A stretch of DNA of 64,000 nt from Pegea sp. RAD2-039 (taxonomy: Eukaryota > Chordata > Thaliacea > Salpida > Salpidae). The stretch spans positions 2,959,133 through 3,023,132 of the forward strand of contig JAQGEQ010000084.1 of NCBI GenBank assembly GCA_034620365.1. Reading direction: 5' to 3'. Below are positions 25,800 to 39,900 of the stretch, one piece after another. A model generated the notes under the pieces. That model was given only the letters and a program-made list of their open reading frames with translations. It was not told the origin of the DNA and did not search any database. Every line of letters begins with the position of its first letter. Within the stretch, counting starts at the first letter, position 1. A program made the translations under genes and the position numbers.

Positions 25800-28700
25800 A
25801 GTTTTCTGAAAGAATATTAAACATACTTTTTAATTTAAAGTTAGAAAAAATTTGTCATAGTATTTATAAAGTAACTAAATACTAGCTAGGGATAGTTTTC
25901 TTGACACTTACAAATATTTTTCTAATACATTAGCATGATAAATGTATTTATGAAATAACTGTGAATATGAAACAGAATTTCGAAATTTTTGGTGTAACAT
26001 ATAACAAGATGGTATCCATAACTTTTACGACAATGAATGACTAATTTTTATCTAAAGTCATTAACTGTTTGATATTTTAATTAAACTTTATTAGTATTTA
26101 AAAAAAAAGAACTAAATGTGACTTTGGTAAAAGCTCATTTTGTTCATCTAAATAAATGTATAAAAATTTGATTACAAACCATATTTGATCGATTAATTTC
26201 TTTGCAGGTCCAATGTTTTATTCGAAGAAAATAAGCGAAAGTATATTACTTTTAAAATAAATGTCTTTCTATTAGAAGATCTTTTAAGGTAAATTTCTAA
26301 AAATCACTTTTTTACCTTTTATAAAAGAATAAAATTTGAAAAAGAATTTTTCTTTTTTTGAGATAATCTCTCGTTTTTTTAATATTTTAACATGATTTTT
26401 ATAAATTGATGTAATCAAAGAACTACAACAACAAAAGTTTTTTTAAAGATAAATAAAGAAACGAAAAAAAGTTACTAGTAGCAATTTCGTAAATTGGGTA
26501 TAATTTGATTGGTTTAAACGTTTAAGTTTACTTATAAAGTTAAATATAGAGAACAAAAAATACTTATTTTCATAGTTTATATTTGCACAACTTAATTATT
26601 TATTTATCCCAAAACTATTAGTTTAGATAGTTCATTTTAAATAAATTATTCGAATATATTTTCCTTTTTTTCTAACCATAATTATAAGTGAAATATTTTG
26701 TGTCATTAACTAACACCTAGGTATCACATCGTACAAATTTCACTTATTTCTTCTAATTGACCTAAATACAAGTAAGTTACTGGAACATTTATTATTAAAC
26801 TTACCAAATAAACCTAAAAAATATGTTTTTAGTGATTAAATATTTGCTGTTTTAAATGTAAATTATCGAAATTCAGTCTGTGCAAAACAAAGATATACAT
26901 TTTCTAGAGTTGATCTTTACAAACATAATACTCGCGTTCAAAAAATTAACAAAAACAATAATAAAAGCAAAACTACAAACTTTCTACCCATATATTTTGT
27001 TTACCATTGTTGTACAAAGTTGTTTGTGCTTTTTTGAATTTTCTACCGTTCTTGAAGCAGCCAAAAACTTCTGGAAGCACTTCAAAGCGGTACTTTGAAA
27101 AAGGATCGCAGAGCCACAATATATAGTAAAGATTAAAGAAAGCTAAGGTGTTACTGCCCTTTAGACTTCCTTTGATCTTATCCGAATAATTCAATCAAAT
27201 AATTTCCGTCTTTCTACTTTGAACGTTATCTTCAGAATGGCTATACCACAAATTACGTAAAAATTATTTGCATTCATAAATTAGAAGAAACTGTTTGAGC
27301 GTATTTGCATCAAAAATCAATTTGTGAAAGTGCTACTCATGAAGAACTATTTATATTAAATTATTTTGAGTAAACATATTCAATGTAATTAAAATCTAAT
27401 TAACTTTACAATAATAGCTAAAAGTTGATGAGGTTATAAAAAAGAAAGTTTATTACAGACAAAAGAAGTGTTGATGTACAAGAATTTGGTTTTAAATGAA
27501 TTTATCGGACGATGAAAGGTTTAATGAACCATTTTTTTCTTTCAACTTCAAAGAGAGACTGTGATAATTTACCAATTGGTTACAACGTTGCTGCGGACTG
27601 TGACAACTTACCTTACGCTTTTATAACCGGACCAAAAAGCATTTTGGGTCTCTCTTCAATGGCGCCGGTAATTTACAAAGCCTAGCTATTCAATCTTATT
27701 TTGGGGTCGAGCGAGAAAGGACAAACTAGAAAACATCAAAAGTCTTTTTTGTCTTTTACTTCGTTTCTACCACAAATTAGAGATTTTTACTGAACGCAAG
27801 GAACCTGTGCTTTTCAAATGGGAGAAGGAGTTAAGATCTTGAACTTTTAAAAAGAAGTAAAATGATGTAACTGAACAAATTACAACTTTATGCTGACAGT
27901 GGTCCACCAAAAGCTGTAATTTGACAGAAGACACGGACTGGCCGTGTGCCAAGTGGACATAAACTAAAATTAGTAAGATGTCATTACTGACTGCGGCCTC
28001 ATGTGGGTGATTAACTGTGTTGTATGGTTTGTTAGTTAAAGAGAGTGTCTGTTGTAAGATTACATCATTTTTATCTTGTTACTTTTTAAAAGCTTTTTGT
28101 GTTTAAACAGCGAATATAAATTTACGTAGTCAAAAGATACTTTAAAATCGTGTTTTCTTCTTGATAGTAAATGAATGAATAAAAAGCTGATCAAAAATTA
28201 TTTGTTGAAATAGATAATTGAAACAAATAAATTAAACAAAATGGTTTTACCTTATAAGCAATTCGTTTTATTTTCCAAATATTTTATTACTTTTAATTGT
28301 ATTTTACTTCTAGGAAGTTTGATAACCTGTTACTTAATGTTTTCAAACAATTTTGTGTGAAGAAAGTACTTTCTTTAAAGTAAAAAAAGCGTTTGAAGAT
28401 TTGTAAATTATGATATCATTATCAAGCCATGTGTTTACTTGCGAGTAATTCAGTTAAACATTTAGTAGAGCAAAGTTGAACTCTGTCAAGACGCGTGGTT
28501 ATACATATTTGAAAAAGTTGCAATTCAATTATTTACCAAAAAAATTAACTTAAGCTGAAAGGAAAACAACGTTTAATTAAAATATAATAGATTAAAACTT
28601 AAAAAATAATCGAAAGTTAAAACTCAATATATATTGGAAGCTTGTAATTTTGACATTTGACATTTTGATTTTGACAAACAAAAATAATTTACTAAATTAG

Positions 28701-28990
28701 CAATTAGTATGTTAAGTTTAGTATGTAAAAAGTTCATGATAAATAATCCTTTTTATACTCAGAAATTTACATTATTATTAAAATTTAAGGACTTGTGACT
28801 TTTGTTAATTCTAGTCGAAAAGTTCGACTATAAACTCATTTCTACCAAAAAGCAAAAAAAAAATTAATACAAATATTTGATTTCCCAAAAAACTTATCGA
28901 TCACATAAGATGTAATTCAAATCGATTTTCATGCAAAAGCGAAAACTCTGCACAAACTCTGCGGTGGCGAAGAAAGTCTTCTGTCCTCTG
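25800..28990. other. Intergenic region upstream of Notum
   Basis: Presumably it includes the promoter and any 5' exon of Notum at its left end. A GC-richer patch near 27550-27960 has a short open frame on the plus strand but nothing recognisable. The rest is AT-rich and without supported genes. Confidence 0.5.
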
Positions 28991-29009
28991 TTTGGATGCC
29001 AACTTTTTT

Positions 29010-32000
29010 TCAAGAAATAACAGCAAGATTAGATGAAGCATTAGAAGCTTTTTTTGCTACTTCTTTTTTTCTGAAACCCAAACGAACTGAAGTTTTCGTG
29101 AAGAAAACTGAAAAAGATTCCGTGCTTCGAGTTGAAGCTCTTCTCGACTTGGAAATCCGCTGAAAAACTTTTTCAAAAGACTTTGAGTAGATGATGGGGT
29201 TGAGAGCACTGTTGATAGGCAAAAGAATGATAGCTGAGACACCATAAGCAATGTCAGGAACAAGGATCCCAGATAGATTGAGAAAAGCCATGACACAGAC
29301 CGGGAACCAACACAAAAAGTCGGTCAGGACCAGTCGCAAAATTCTTTTCTGTAAAACTGATTGAAAACTATTAGAATGATGAAACTTTAGATACTTTTGA
29401 AATAAAAAAAAATTTCATTTAAGCTTTTAGTACAAAAACTAGAAAATACTTAATTGAAAATTCGATTTTATCATTCACAAATTAGAAATATTTCATTTTA
29501 GTAATCCGGCTCAACTTCAAAAGATTAGTTTTTCTTAAAAGTTAAAAAATCCTAGTCAAAGTCCTTAAAGCAATTTTGATATATATTTTTTAATGATTTT
29601 TAAGAACTTAATTTCATAATAAAAGTTAGTCAAAACGATTTTGAAATCAATATATATTCTATAAATAATAAAATTGATTTTCCGATAATATATTAAGTCA
29701 ATATTTAAGATAGACTTTAACAAAATATTCTTTGATATAATTATTATTAAAAGTGTTACAGTTTTTGTGATACTGATGCTAGAGTATTTCTATGACATCA
29801 CTTCAGTTTCAAAAGCTCTTTGGTTTTGTTATTGAAATTGTTCTCAAATTTTGAACATATTTCTGACGAATGTTTAATATTTTGTAAATGTTTCAATTAT
29901 ACTTTTTTCTAAAAAGTTTTTTGACTCATTTTATTATGAGTACAATAAATTTGTAAAATTTATATCATGTATTATGTGATATGCATTTGAAAAATGCGTT
30001 AAGTTGAATATAATAAAGCTGTTTTTATTACGAGCAAACATTTTTTCATGAGTTTTCTTTTTAAAGCTACTTAAGAAGCTTAATAAAAGGGATATATACA
30101 AAAACATGCCAATAATAACCGACATGTAATCTAAATGAAGTTTTTATTATTTATTTATCACAACCGCAACAACGCATTAAGTGATTAATTAGACAAATCA
30201 AGGTTTGTTGACTATTCGAATAGTTGCTAATGTGATTGATATCTGAATTAGTTTAAATTTTTATATTTTTAAAGATTATTTTTAGGATATTTATTTCTAT
30301 TAGACTTAAATTTAAATTTTTAATTTTGGAATATTTTTGTAATTTTTTTATCTATGAACTATACAAATATATTTTTTTTTGTTCTTATGTTTACCTTGTT
30401 GATGTCTTTGAATAGTAGACACTTTGAGAGTTGGGTTTTCTTGTGATCGACAGTAGATATAAGCATAAGAAATTGCAACGTAGAAAAATGATGAAAAATT
30501 GATGATAGCAATGATACAAGAAAACCACCACGATTTATCTGACCTTTTTGCAAATATATTTGGAATGCATACACTGTTGTAACTGTAATAGCTAAAAAAA
30601 CATTTCCATAAATTAAAATTTTGAGTTAATTTTATTATAATTACATTAATTGATGAGTGACTAAACTATTTAAAAACATTTTTGATACAAAATTTGTAAG
30701 TTTTCAAAATAAAGATTTTATATAGAAAAAGTGAAGCTACAAAATTACTATTTATAGAATACACTAATTTGAAATAAATGAGATTTTTATAGGTAGTTTA
30801 TCAAATTTTCTTTTTTATCTCTATAAAATACTAACTTTCAATGTTGGTAGTAAAATCTATTCAGTTATAAAAGTTCATTTGCTTTGACATAATAAAAGAT
30901 CTTAAAAGTTAGAGAATATTGAAGATTTGTAAACTTTTTATAGTGATTTGAAAAAAGAACTCGCTTTTGTTTGACATAAGACTAACCCCAAAATATTAGA
31001 GGTCATCCAAAAATGTTTTTTATCAGAAATTATTTTCATTAAGTTGTAGAGTTCATCCCAAGAAGACGCTGTTAGTAAAGAGTGGATGAAGTCCTCGGAA
31101 AGACTTTCGTTTTTCATTGCAAATGTTGTGAAACGAATTGAGAATCGTTTAACAGCAGCAAAATGGGCTGGCGACTCCAAAAGAAATGGATTTTCACTTA
31201 AAACTGCTTTTTCTTGAAAAATGCTTTGAAGCAGATGAAGCTGAGGGATTATAGCAAGTACAAAAGAAGCTAACCACGTCATCATGAGTAGAATGCAGAT
31301 GCATCTAGTGGAGAGCAATTGAGCTGATCTAAAAGGCTTAAATCAAATATGTTTGAGTAAAATTTCAACATTGATAAAAAATAGATTTACTTGAATAACA
31401 GCTATTAGACGTACGGTAGTGAGGAAGACCATAGTAAAGACAGAAGTCTGTGATGAAATCACAACAAGCGTACCCATAAGTTTACAGATATCACCACTAA
31501 GCCACTGAATCTATTAAAACAAAAACTTCAATCAACAGTAAAATAACATAAAATATATCTGAGTATTTGGTTACTGGGCTTTTTATTTTAAAACAATTAT
31601 ACTTCTGAAGTTATAAATATGATCTACAAAAAACTGTTGAATTTTTTAAAACAATAATCTGATATCTTAATCTAAATTTTTTTGATCAGAAAACCTTTTT
31701 GATAAGAAAATTTATCGTGAGAATGATATGAGGCTCGTAGGTTTAGCGTGATAGTCTTTAAAAAAATGAGTTTTAGCAAATTGAATAATTACTTATCGTT
31801 AACTGCTTTAGTAGCTACTAGATCTTCAAACTCACTTTTTTTGAGCAATATAATCCACTATGTAGAGTGATGTTAGAGCCTAACATAATTAAATAGATTC
31901 CCATGATAAGGTCAGCACAAGCCAAATTCAAAACTAAGATTGCGTTAAATTTAAATAGTTTCTTTGAATTTGTAGCTGTTGAGGATGAAGAGCAACATCT

Positions 32001-35000
32001 TAAAGCTTTGATCAAATCAAAAATAACCAGCTGTGAAAAGCAACAAATTGATTTTGCAAATGTGGGTATGTAAATACTCGAACCGTATTTCCAGTGACAG
32101 CAAATAGGGCCATTACCCAAACAAAGTATCTCAACACTGGAGTTGCTACTAATTCATATTTCGATGAAATCAAATCCCCAATCAAAGCCTTGCTTTTTAT
32201 CGGGCACTCATCACTCCAATCACTGCAATCAGTTTTCCCATCAAATCTCTAAAATTGAAAATTTTCGTTTCTAGTAGCAACCAGTTGATGACCTCACCTT
32301 TCGTTTTTCGACAAATAAAGGCTCACCCGACTCACAGTAGAAACGACCGTCGTTATGACAATCGATTTCATCGCTGTTGTCATCGCAGTTGATGTGAAGA
32401 TCACATATAAGACTCCTGTCAATCGAGACCTGTCGAGAAGTATATCAGCGACCTTGATATCCATGTCACGTGACTAACCTTTGTACTGCCTAGGACTGGA
32501 CAGAAGTGACGAATCGCCCCACACGTTTCATTGTTTTCATCTTCGTTATTGTCACAATCAATAATTCCGTCACAAACACGATCTTTCTCGATGTTAACAC
32601 CTCCGGAAGATCGACAATGGAATCGATTAGGACATCGCTCTTTTGTTTCGTCAGCGCCATCTGGTGGGCAATCCACTTTGCCGTCACACCAGCGAGTGGA
32701 GTCGAGTGTGAAGATGTGGAATCCGGTTTGAGGAGGAGGTAACTAAAACTCGATCTTCAAGGTCAAAGATTAAAGATAAACACTTTTAAAACCTCTTCAT
32801 AACACTCCATAAAGTCCTGGTAAGGAAGATCCATACTCATTGCTGGAAGAGGGTGAGTACAATTAAACTGATTTCGATCATCCAATGAACAATCTGCTGA
32901 GCATTCGTCGTCAGGGTAACCGGGTTCATCCAACCAACCATCCCCTTCAATGGGAGGACAGTCCCCTCTCTCATCACAGAGTACTCCCATTTCAGATGCA
33001 CACGGCTTGTAGCATCTGTGAAAGTTTAGATGAAGACTTTTTAGTGGTTAACAGAAATTTAGATTTCGAAGATTTGTTGATTAGATGATTGATGATGTTC
33101 TTCACCTGCAACTTTGTCCTTTTTGTAAGAGAGAACCTTCCACACAAGGTAAAGTTCCTCGACAAAACTCATAACTAAAAATAATTTTTGAAATAAGATT
33201 AAATACGAAGGAGGGTGTCTGAAGAGAGCACCTCTCGCTAACACACATTTTCACAAATAACATCTATTAAGATAGAAATATATAAAGAAAAATATGTAAC
33301 ACATGGTATTTCGATATCACTCAAAGCATATAACAGTGAACAATTACATGGAATGTTAATAATATAAAAAGGAGAAAAAATTCACAGTTTAGAAATGACA
33401 AGGTTGGCAATATTATAACAGTTCAACTTCTGCTTCAACAATACGAGTGATTCTGAGATGACAATGTCTGATGGCAGCTGGTTCCAAGTACTAATTGTGT
33501 GGTATGAGATAAAAATTCGCTCTGATTAATGTACCAGGTGATTAGGGTTTATTAAGATGTAATGTGTGTCGTCTGAGCTGACATAACTTGAGGGAAGGAC
33601 TAATGGAAAAGAAATCATCGAATTTACGGTCGATTTAATTGTGGATAAATTTGAAAATAAGAATTAAGCAAATTATGCAAAACTTTTTCAAACAAACTTT
33701 TTATTAAAAAAACAAGCTTTTGTAAAACTTATTTGATTGGTTGATACACTTACTCTTCATCTCTTGCATCCCAACAATCTTTTCTTCCATCACAGATAAG
33801 AGACATTTGAAGACATTTTCCATCACCACAATTCAACATCCGGTTCTCACAAGGATTTTCACTACAACAATTCGAGTTTTTATTTAATTCTAAACGATAT
33901 AAAAATTAATTTCTTTTTGTCAACAAAAAATTAGTGAAACTATTTTTCAACTGAACAAGTTGCGCAGTTAAGTGGAACGAGCTCAGATGCTTTTTGTCCT
34001 TTTCTTCCTCAGTTGTTTTTACACAGAAAATAGTTTTTTCAACCCCGGAAGCTTTATCGCTTATGAAAACCTTTCGCTAAATGCTTTTTAACAAACAATT
34101 TGAAATAATACTTCCAAACTTAATTGATTTATACATTTTTATGGCTAATTAATTAAAAGGTTTAATCAAATAAAACACACAAAAAAACAAAAGTAAATGT
34201 ATTTCAAAACTGCAACTGAATTTATAAGTATATTAGAAGAAAAATTTGTGCAACTAACTTTTCATCTTCATCATCTTCTTTAAGATTTTTTGAGATAAAA
34301 TGGCAAACATTAGGCTCGTAATCGATACAAAGACATTCATCCGAAAGATCAAAGCAATCTATCTCCCCATCACAAACCTTGCTCCGAGATATTAACACGT
34401 TGTCATGGAGACAGCGGAAACAATTAATTTCATTTAGAGTTTTTGCACCTGTGATTCTTTTTCAGAAAACTTTAAATTAAATAGTTTATGGAGCTGAATA
34501 AAATTACCTATCTACGACAAAACAAAAGTCATCTCCATTGTCACAATCTTGTACATCATCAAATAGTAAACTTTGAGGCAAAATACAAGTTCGCCCATTT
34601 CTGACACACTTAAAACCAGCCCCATTCGCCCATTCAGCACCTTGGTGGCAATCATTACAAGCATCTTCATCACAAAGAGTTGATCGAGGTAAACAAGTGA
34701 CGCCATCGTCACATAGATAAAACTTAGAAGCACACTGTGATGTTTGACAGGGAGAAATGTTCTTACAGGTCACTATTCCATTACAAATATGATCGATAGT
34801 CACGTGACAAGAGCGGTTAGTGAGAAATGACTGACAGCTGAAAAATGGACACCGAATTGAGATGGTACTAGTCCGATAAATAGAAATAGATAAATTAGAA
34901 TAATTACAGGAATCTTAAAATGTGTCTCACATCGACATAGAAGTCTCAATATTTTCAGCCTTATACTTTTATTTATTTAAATTATCAATAAATTTAAAGA

Positions 35001-35446
35001 CGTTAAATGCAATTAATCTGAAATGTTGAGATCTTTGGTGAATCCAAAAATACTTTTGTAAACATTTGCTTACATCACTTTATTTTTCTTCAAATTGCTC
35101 CCAATAATCTCATCGCTCTCGTCTGCACAGTGAGTAACAGAATCACAAAAGTGTTCACTTCGAATAGTTGAGCCATCATCACAAGAAAACACTAAACACA
35201 TTTATTCCTTACAAACTTTTCAATTTAAGTTTTGAAAATTTTTTATTAATGAGATATTTGACTAGTTCGACTTCATAATAGTTTTTTATGGAAATTTATT
35301 TTGAATTTTATCTGTAGCCAGTTAAATAAGCATTTGCATAATACAATAAAACTAATTTACTTACATTTCACATTTACTGCAACTTGTACCAGTTGGTTGC
35401 TAGATGGTGTTATTACCAGCAAAATCAGTGAAATAATTTGAAACAT
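29010..35446 (-). CDS. LDLa-rich class A GPCR of the RXFP/GRL101-like group, without LRRs
   Basis: The signal-peptide exon is 35365-35446 (MFQIISLILLVITPSSNQ). LDLa exons follow at about 35079-35191, 34525-34867, 34259-34448, 33754-33861, 33106-33174, 32793-33015, 32479-32742 and 32298-32429. Then come 32084-32248 (last LDLa plus TM1), 31836-32030 (TM1-TM2), 31391-31510 (TM3), 30987-31336 (TM4 and ECL2), 30395-30582 (TM5) and 29010-29356 (TM6-TM7 and tail). Phases agree from exon 4 onward; the junction between exons 2 and 3 is unresolved. LDLa signatures such as CDGIIDCDNNEDE and CDGRKDCWDARDE are clear. The 7TM part has VTGNTLVIF in TM1, NLACADLIMGIYL in TM2, TDFLCWFPV in TM6 and INSALNPIIY in TM7, most like relaxin-type leucine-rich GPCRs. 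LDLa runs into TM1 within one exon, so no LRR block exists. Four introns are only 49-53 bp. Ligand unknown. Confidence 0.88.
33206..33660 (-). mobile_element. LINE 3' end inserted in a GPCR intron
   Basis: On the minus strand the frame encodes a typical LINE ORF2 C-terminus, with frameshifts and an STWNQLPSDIV-like motif. An untranslated tail follows, ending in GTGTTAGCGAGAGGTGCTCT and a CACCCTCCTTCG block. It shares extended similarity with 47630-47945, including CAGACATTGTCAT. It lies in the intron between the exons at 33174 and 33754, in the same orientation as the host gene. Confidence 0.8.
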
Positions 35447-36934
35447 TTGTTTTAAATAAATTGTAACAATTGTTTAAACCTAATCACTCCATCTAATAAA
35501 TTTTACAACTTAATTTGGCTGAGAAACATCTGGAAGAAGGTTGAAAAAATATTTAACAGTTTATTAACACTCAGCAGTCCGAAAATAAAAGTTGAATTAA
35601 AAAATTTCTCATCATTAATAAAGATCAAATCTGTTGACCATGAAAGCTATCAATTATTATCTGTGTAACCCACAAAGCAATCATAGCAACACTCAAAATT
35701 TTTTCTGATAAGATGAAGAAAAGAAAAAAAGTGAAGTACTTTTTTTCAGCCTGACAGCTTACATAGATTTATAAATAAGTCAATATTTTCTTTAACCGTT
35801 CCAGCCTCTTATAAGCACTTTACATGAAAGTCAAAACTCTAAAAATCTTTCAAAGTAATCATAATAGTTTTAATAAGGTCATTTTCTATGAGATTAAAGT
35901 GGTGAACAAAGATTAAACTGTCTCATGAGCTTAAGATCAGATACTTTTTTACTTTATCACAATTTGCAAATGTCATGACTATTTAAAAATAAGCTAAACA
36001 ATAATTAATGTTAAAAACTTAAAGTTTTTAGTTATGTTTTTTGTACTTGCTGTTAGTGCACCTTTAGTTTAATCTGTTGTTTTAGATTACATTAAATCTT
36101 GTTTTCAAGTAATTCCACATCACTAGCTTTTAAAAGTTAAAAATTCCTCTTAAATCATTTTGAGCTAACCGCTGATACCTGGTAGGAATCAATAACGCTT
36201 ATATATATTTAAAGGACCCTTTCATAGATGATATACTTTTAATAACAGATTCTCTAAGTAATATAAAAGATAAAAACGGTTTTGATCGTTATTTAAAATT
36301 CAATTTTTATATCTTAAATTAACTTCAATCAAACTGTTTAACAATGAAAAAATTATATTTGCATCTCTACACACTATTAAGGTAGATGCTTTTCCTCTGT
36401 CTACTACCGGACCAATAGTCATTGTCTACCATCGTTCAAGATTTGTCTATGAAACATGTTTTTGTAGGTTTGATAGTCGAGGAGTTTTTACAAGCTAAGG
36501 TGCTGAACCAACTTTGGAAATATTTATCAAACTTTTTTAATTAACTTGGTAATTAATCAATAAACTTGAAATGATAAAGATGAAATTAATTTATGTTTTC
36601 ACGTTTCTTGATTCACTCTGCCGAATATTTAATGAAGTGATTGATAAATGAAAACCCAACAAATCAGATTTCTGCCAGTTAAAAGTTGAATTCCTTCTGT
36701 TAATCTCTCATACTGATATCATGAAATTGTCTCATTGTGTTTGGAAGGAGTCAACATTTTATTTTATTTCAAACATGAACAAACTGAAGATGTGGAAAAT
36801 ATTAATTTTTCTTCGTTGAAATTTCTTTTAAAATCGTGAAACAACGAAGTTGTTCAAATGACTTTCAAATTATGTAAATTTGCCAAAATAAATAAGAAAT
36901 TATTTGTAATTTTCGTCAGTTTTCATTAAAAGAT
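35447..36934. other. Promoter-side spacer of the GPCR and 3' side of MIC60
   Basis: About 1.5 kb of AT-rich sequence. No gene or repeat was recognised. Confidence 0.5.
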
Positions 36935-39900
36935 TTAATTATTTTGAACTCCAAGCACTATAGAGTTTGAAATTGCCGAAATTGCTTCCACTGCTTGACG
37001 AGTTTCAAGATATAATCGAACTTCATGAAGCCAGTTCTCAGCAACCTGTAAAAACAGCAAATTTGTCATTTATTCATCAAAATTTTTAAACATTAAATGA
37101 TTAAATAACAAATAGGAACTGATGATGTACACTTCTGGGTTCTCCGCTCATCTGATTGACAAATTTCGCAGCCTGTTCAAGATCACCACGTTGTAAACAA
37201 TAACTTGCATATGAAACAATATTAAAGACATCAAGTTCTTCATCTTCTATATTTTTTGGAGGTTCTTTTTCCTCGACAGATGGGAAAAGAGCTGACTAAA
37301 TAAAATTGAAATAATCATCAAATTGTATCAAGTAGATGAAGTACTTTAAGGAATGAGAGCGCATATATTCCAAGTGAGTTATGTTCTTCATTAACTAGTG
37401 ATAACTTGCAACACAACTTGGCAATTTTCTTGAACGATCTTCGCAGCATCGCTTCATTGTATAAACCTCGTTCAGTTACTTCAAATGGAATTGTTGAGGC
37501 AACGACTTCAATTGATGAGCTTGTTAAACTGTTCTAAAGTTCAAAGAAATCAATTTGAGAAGACGATATGCTAAAAATCAACAAATTTTTAATCGAATGA
37601 AATAAATGAAGGACTAACTGAAAGAACATGATCCAACTCTTTACTGATGATGATAGGGTCATCTTCCTGGACACTGGACTGCTGCATGACTGTCAGAAGA
37701 TTCTCACATGCTAGTGAAAGTTGTTGGGCTTTTCTGCAATATTCTCCAATAATTGAACGTTCTGAATAAAAAAGTCAAACTTGAAGTTTCAACCCATCAA
37801 CACTTTCATCACTTCAACACAGCAACTTCTACAACTTAGTTGAAAATAATCCATCAATAACAAACCATCAATAGCAGCCTCGAAGCCTCGCAAACGCGAT
37901 TTAGCCGACATCATTTTTGTGAGATAGTCTTCGTTCAGTTTGAGCAATTTATTTTCATACTTTTGTTTAATTTCATCGATAGTTTGTTCGAAGTTAGTTG
38001 CTTGTTTCAATAAACTATAAATTTAGGTTTTGTAAAATTTCCTTTGAAATTTGATAAATCTTTGAAATAAAAAGAAGAATTGAAGAAACATTTACCGATT
38101 TCCTAAATCCTTCTGATGTTCTTCTTCAATTTGATCTTGCATATACTTTAAAGCATCCGCTAGATGGAGCACATGAGCAGCAGCTTGACGTTTCAGTTGA
38201 TGTTTAATCTCTTCTTCATAAGCAAGAGAAGCTTCAGATTTCTAGAAGTCATTTGATGAAGATCAAAATCCACATCAATTATTTAAAAACCTCAATTTGG
38301 TGAAGAGCTTCGATTTCCTCAATCTTCTTTCCCATTTCAATCATCATATTTTGAGCAATTTCATCAGCAGCTTCTTTACGTGCCACATCAAGCTCAATTT
38401 GTAGAAGTTGCCCAGCATTTCGTCTCTCTTCTTCCATAGCAAGTTGCAGATCTTCTAAATATTCTTGAAGATGTGAGATGACGGAAGCCTGTTCGTTGAC
38501 TGAAAGTATTTTGCCTGAAAAGTAAAATCAGATTTGAAACTACAGGAAGGTCAAAGGTCAGATGGTAGACAGACCCAACAAGCATTTGAGGAGAAAGTTG
38601 AATCAGAAACTTACCGACAGATGCAATCTCTTGCTGGAAGGTTTCCATAAAAGCAGGAATCGGTTGTCCTATCAAGTCCAGGTAGTGGACTAATACCTTG
38701 CTTTGAGACTGACTCTCATCTAACTACACAATTGAAGATTCAGCATTAATAGAATCAGATTCGATCACAGCTTACTTTATTATCAACAGTGAACTTCGAG
38801 TTTTTTAAAGATTCTTTTAAAACTTCCAAATCTTTTTGGATACCTTCAACGTCAGGACAGTTAGGTTCAGAAGTCACATGTTGTAAGACAGTTTCAATCT
38901 GAGTCAACTCTTTGCTGTAAGTTGGTTAAAAGTTGAGTAAAAAGTCATTGAAATTAGGAATGAAAAGATGTTGAAACTGCAACTCACTAAGCAATAGTGT
39001 GGAGGTTGATGGACTTTTCCAGGTTCTTATCTTTCAACTCATGTGTCTGACCAAGAGCATCTATGTAAGTATGCTGATTACCAGAAGCAGCTGTAATATA
39101 ACGGAAATCAGTTTTATTCAAAACAAGAAACAAAATAATATAAACATTAACTTCACATAAATTTGTTCAACTACCTCTTTTATCAGCGAGATATTTAATA
39201 ATCGATGAGACATAATCATCAGTGGAAGTAACAGCAGCATCACTTGATTCAATTGCAACTTCACAAGCTGATTTACATCTACTGAGAAATGCTTTGAGGA
39301 TAGCAGAAGTTGCTGTAATTAAGATGATTAGAACATCACTTGTAAATCCACTTGCTTCAACCTGTTTTATCAGCCAACTCTTCATCTAGTATTTCAAGCA
39401 TCTTATTCTCATCAATATCAACAGGGAGCTCACGAACTATTTCTACTGTAACATCAGAGGTTTCACCTTCACTCGGTGATAACAACTCTTTTTCAAACTC
39501 CGTAACAGGGCCACTAAGATCATCAGAGACAATTTCACAAGAGATCTCTTCTTTTAATGAAGTTTCAGTTTCAATCTTTTCCACATCATTAGAAGATTGC
39601 TCAACAGCTAAACTCTCCCAGTTTTCCGGAGGTTGTTCAGTGATTAAAGTAGTTTCAACAACATCAACTTCTTTTATATCATCTTCATTTAAAGATTCTG
39701 TGTCTTCTTGTGATATTGGTTCTGTTAAAGAGCTTTCTTCCGAAACTTCATCTTCAACAAAGAAAAAAAATCATTTAACATTCACAGTATTTGACAAAAA
39801 TAAACTTGTAAACATAAATAATAAAAACTAAATATTTCACCTTGGATTAAAGAAACATCAACGGCAGTCGCTTCTTTTGAGCTTTCCACCGCGACTGTGT

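Noticed and set aside
27500-27960. GC-richer patch with a short plus-strand frame containing two CDNLP blocks
   Set aside because: The frame is only about 54 codons and stops early, and no matching exon or repeat partner was found in the window.
39352-39831. A 159-codon plus-strand frame rich in Ser/Thr
   Set aside because: It is the antisense shadow of the acidic MIC60 exon; splice phase and homology support the minus strand.
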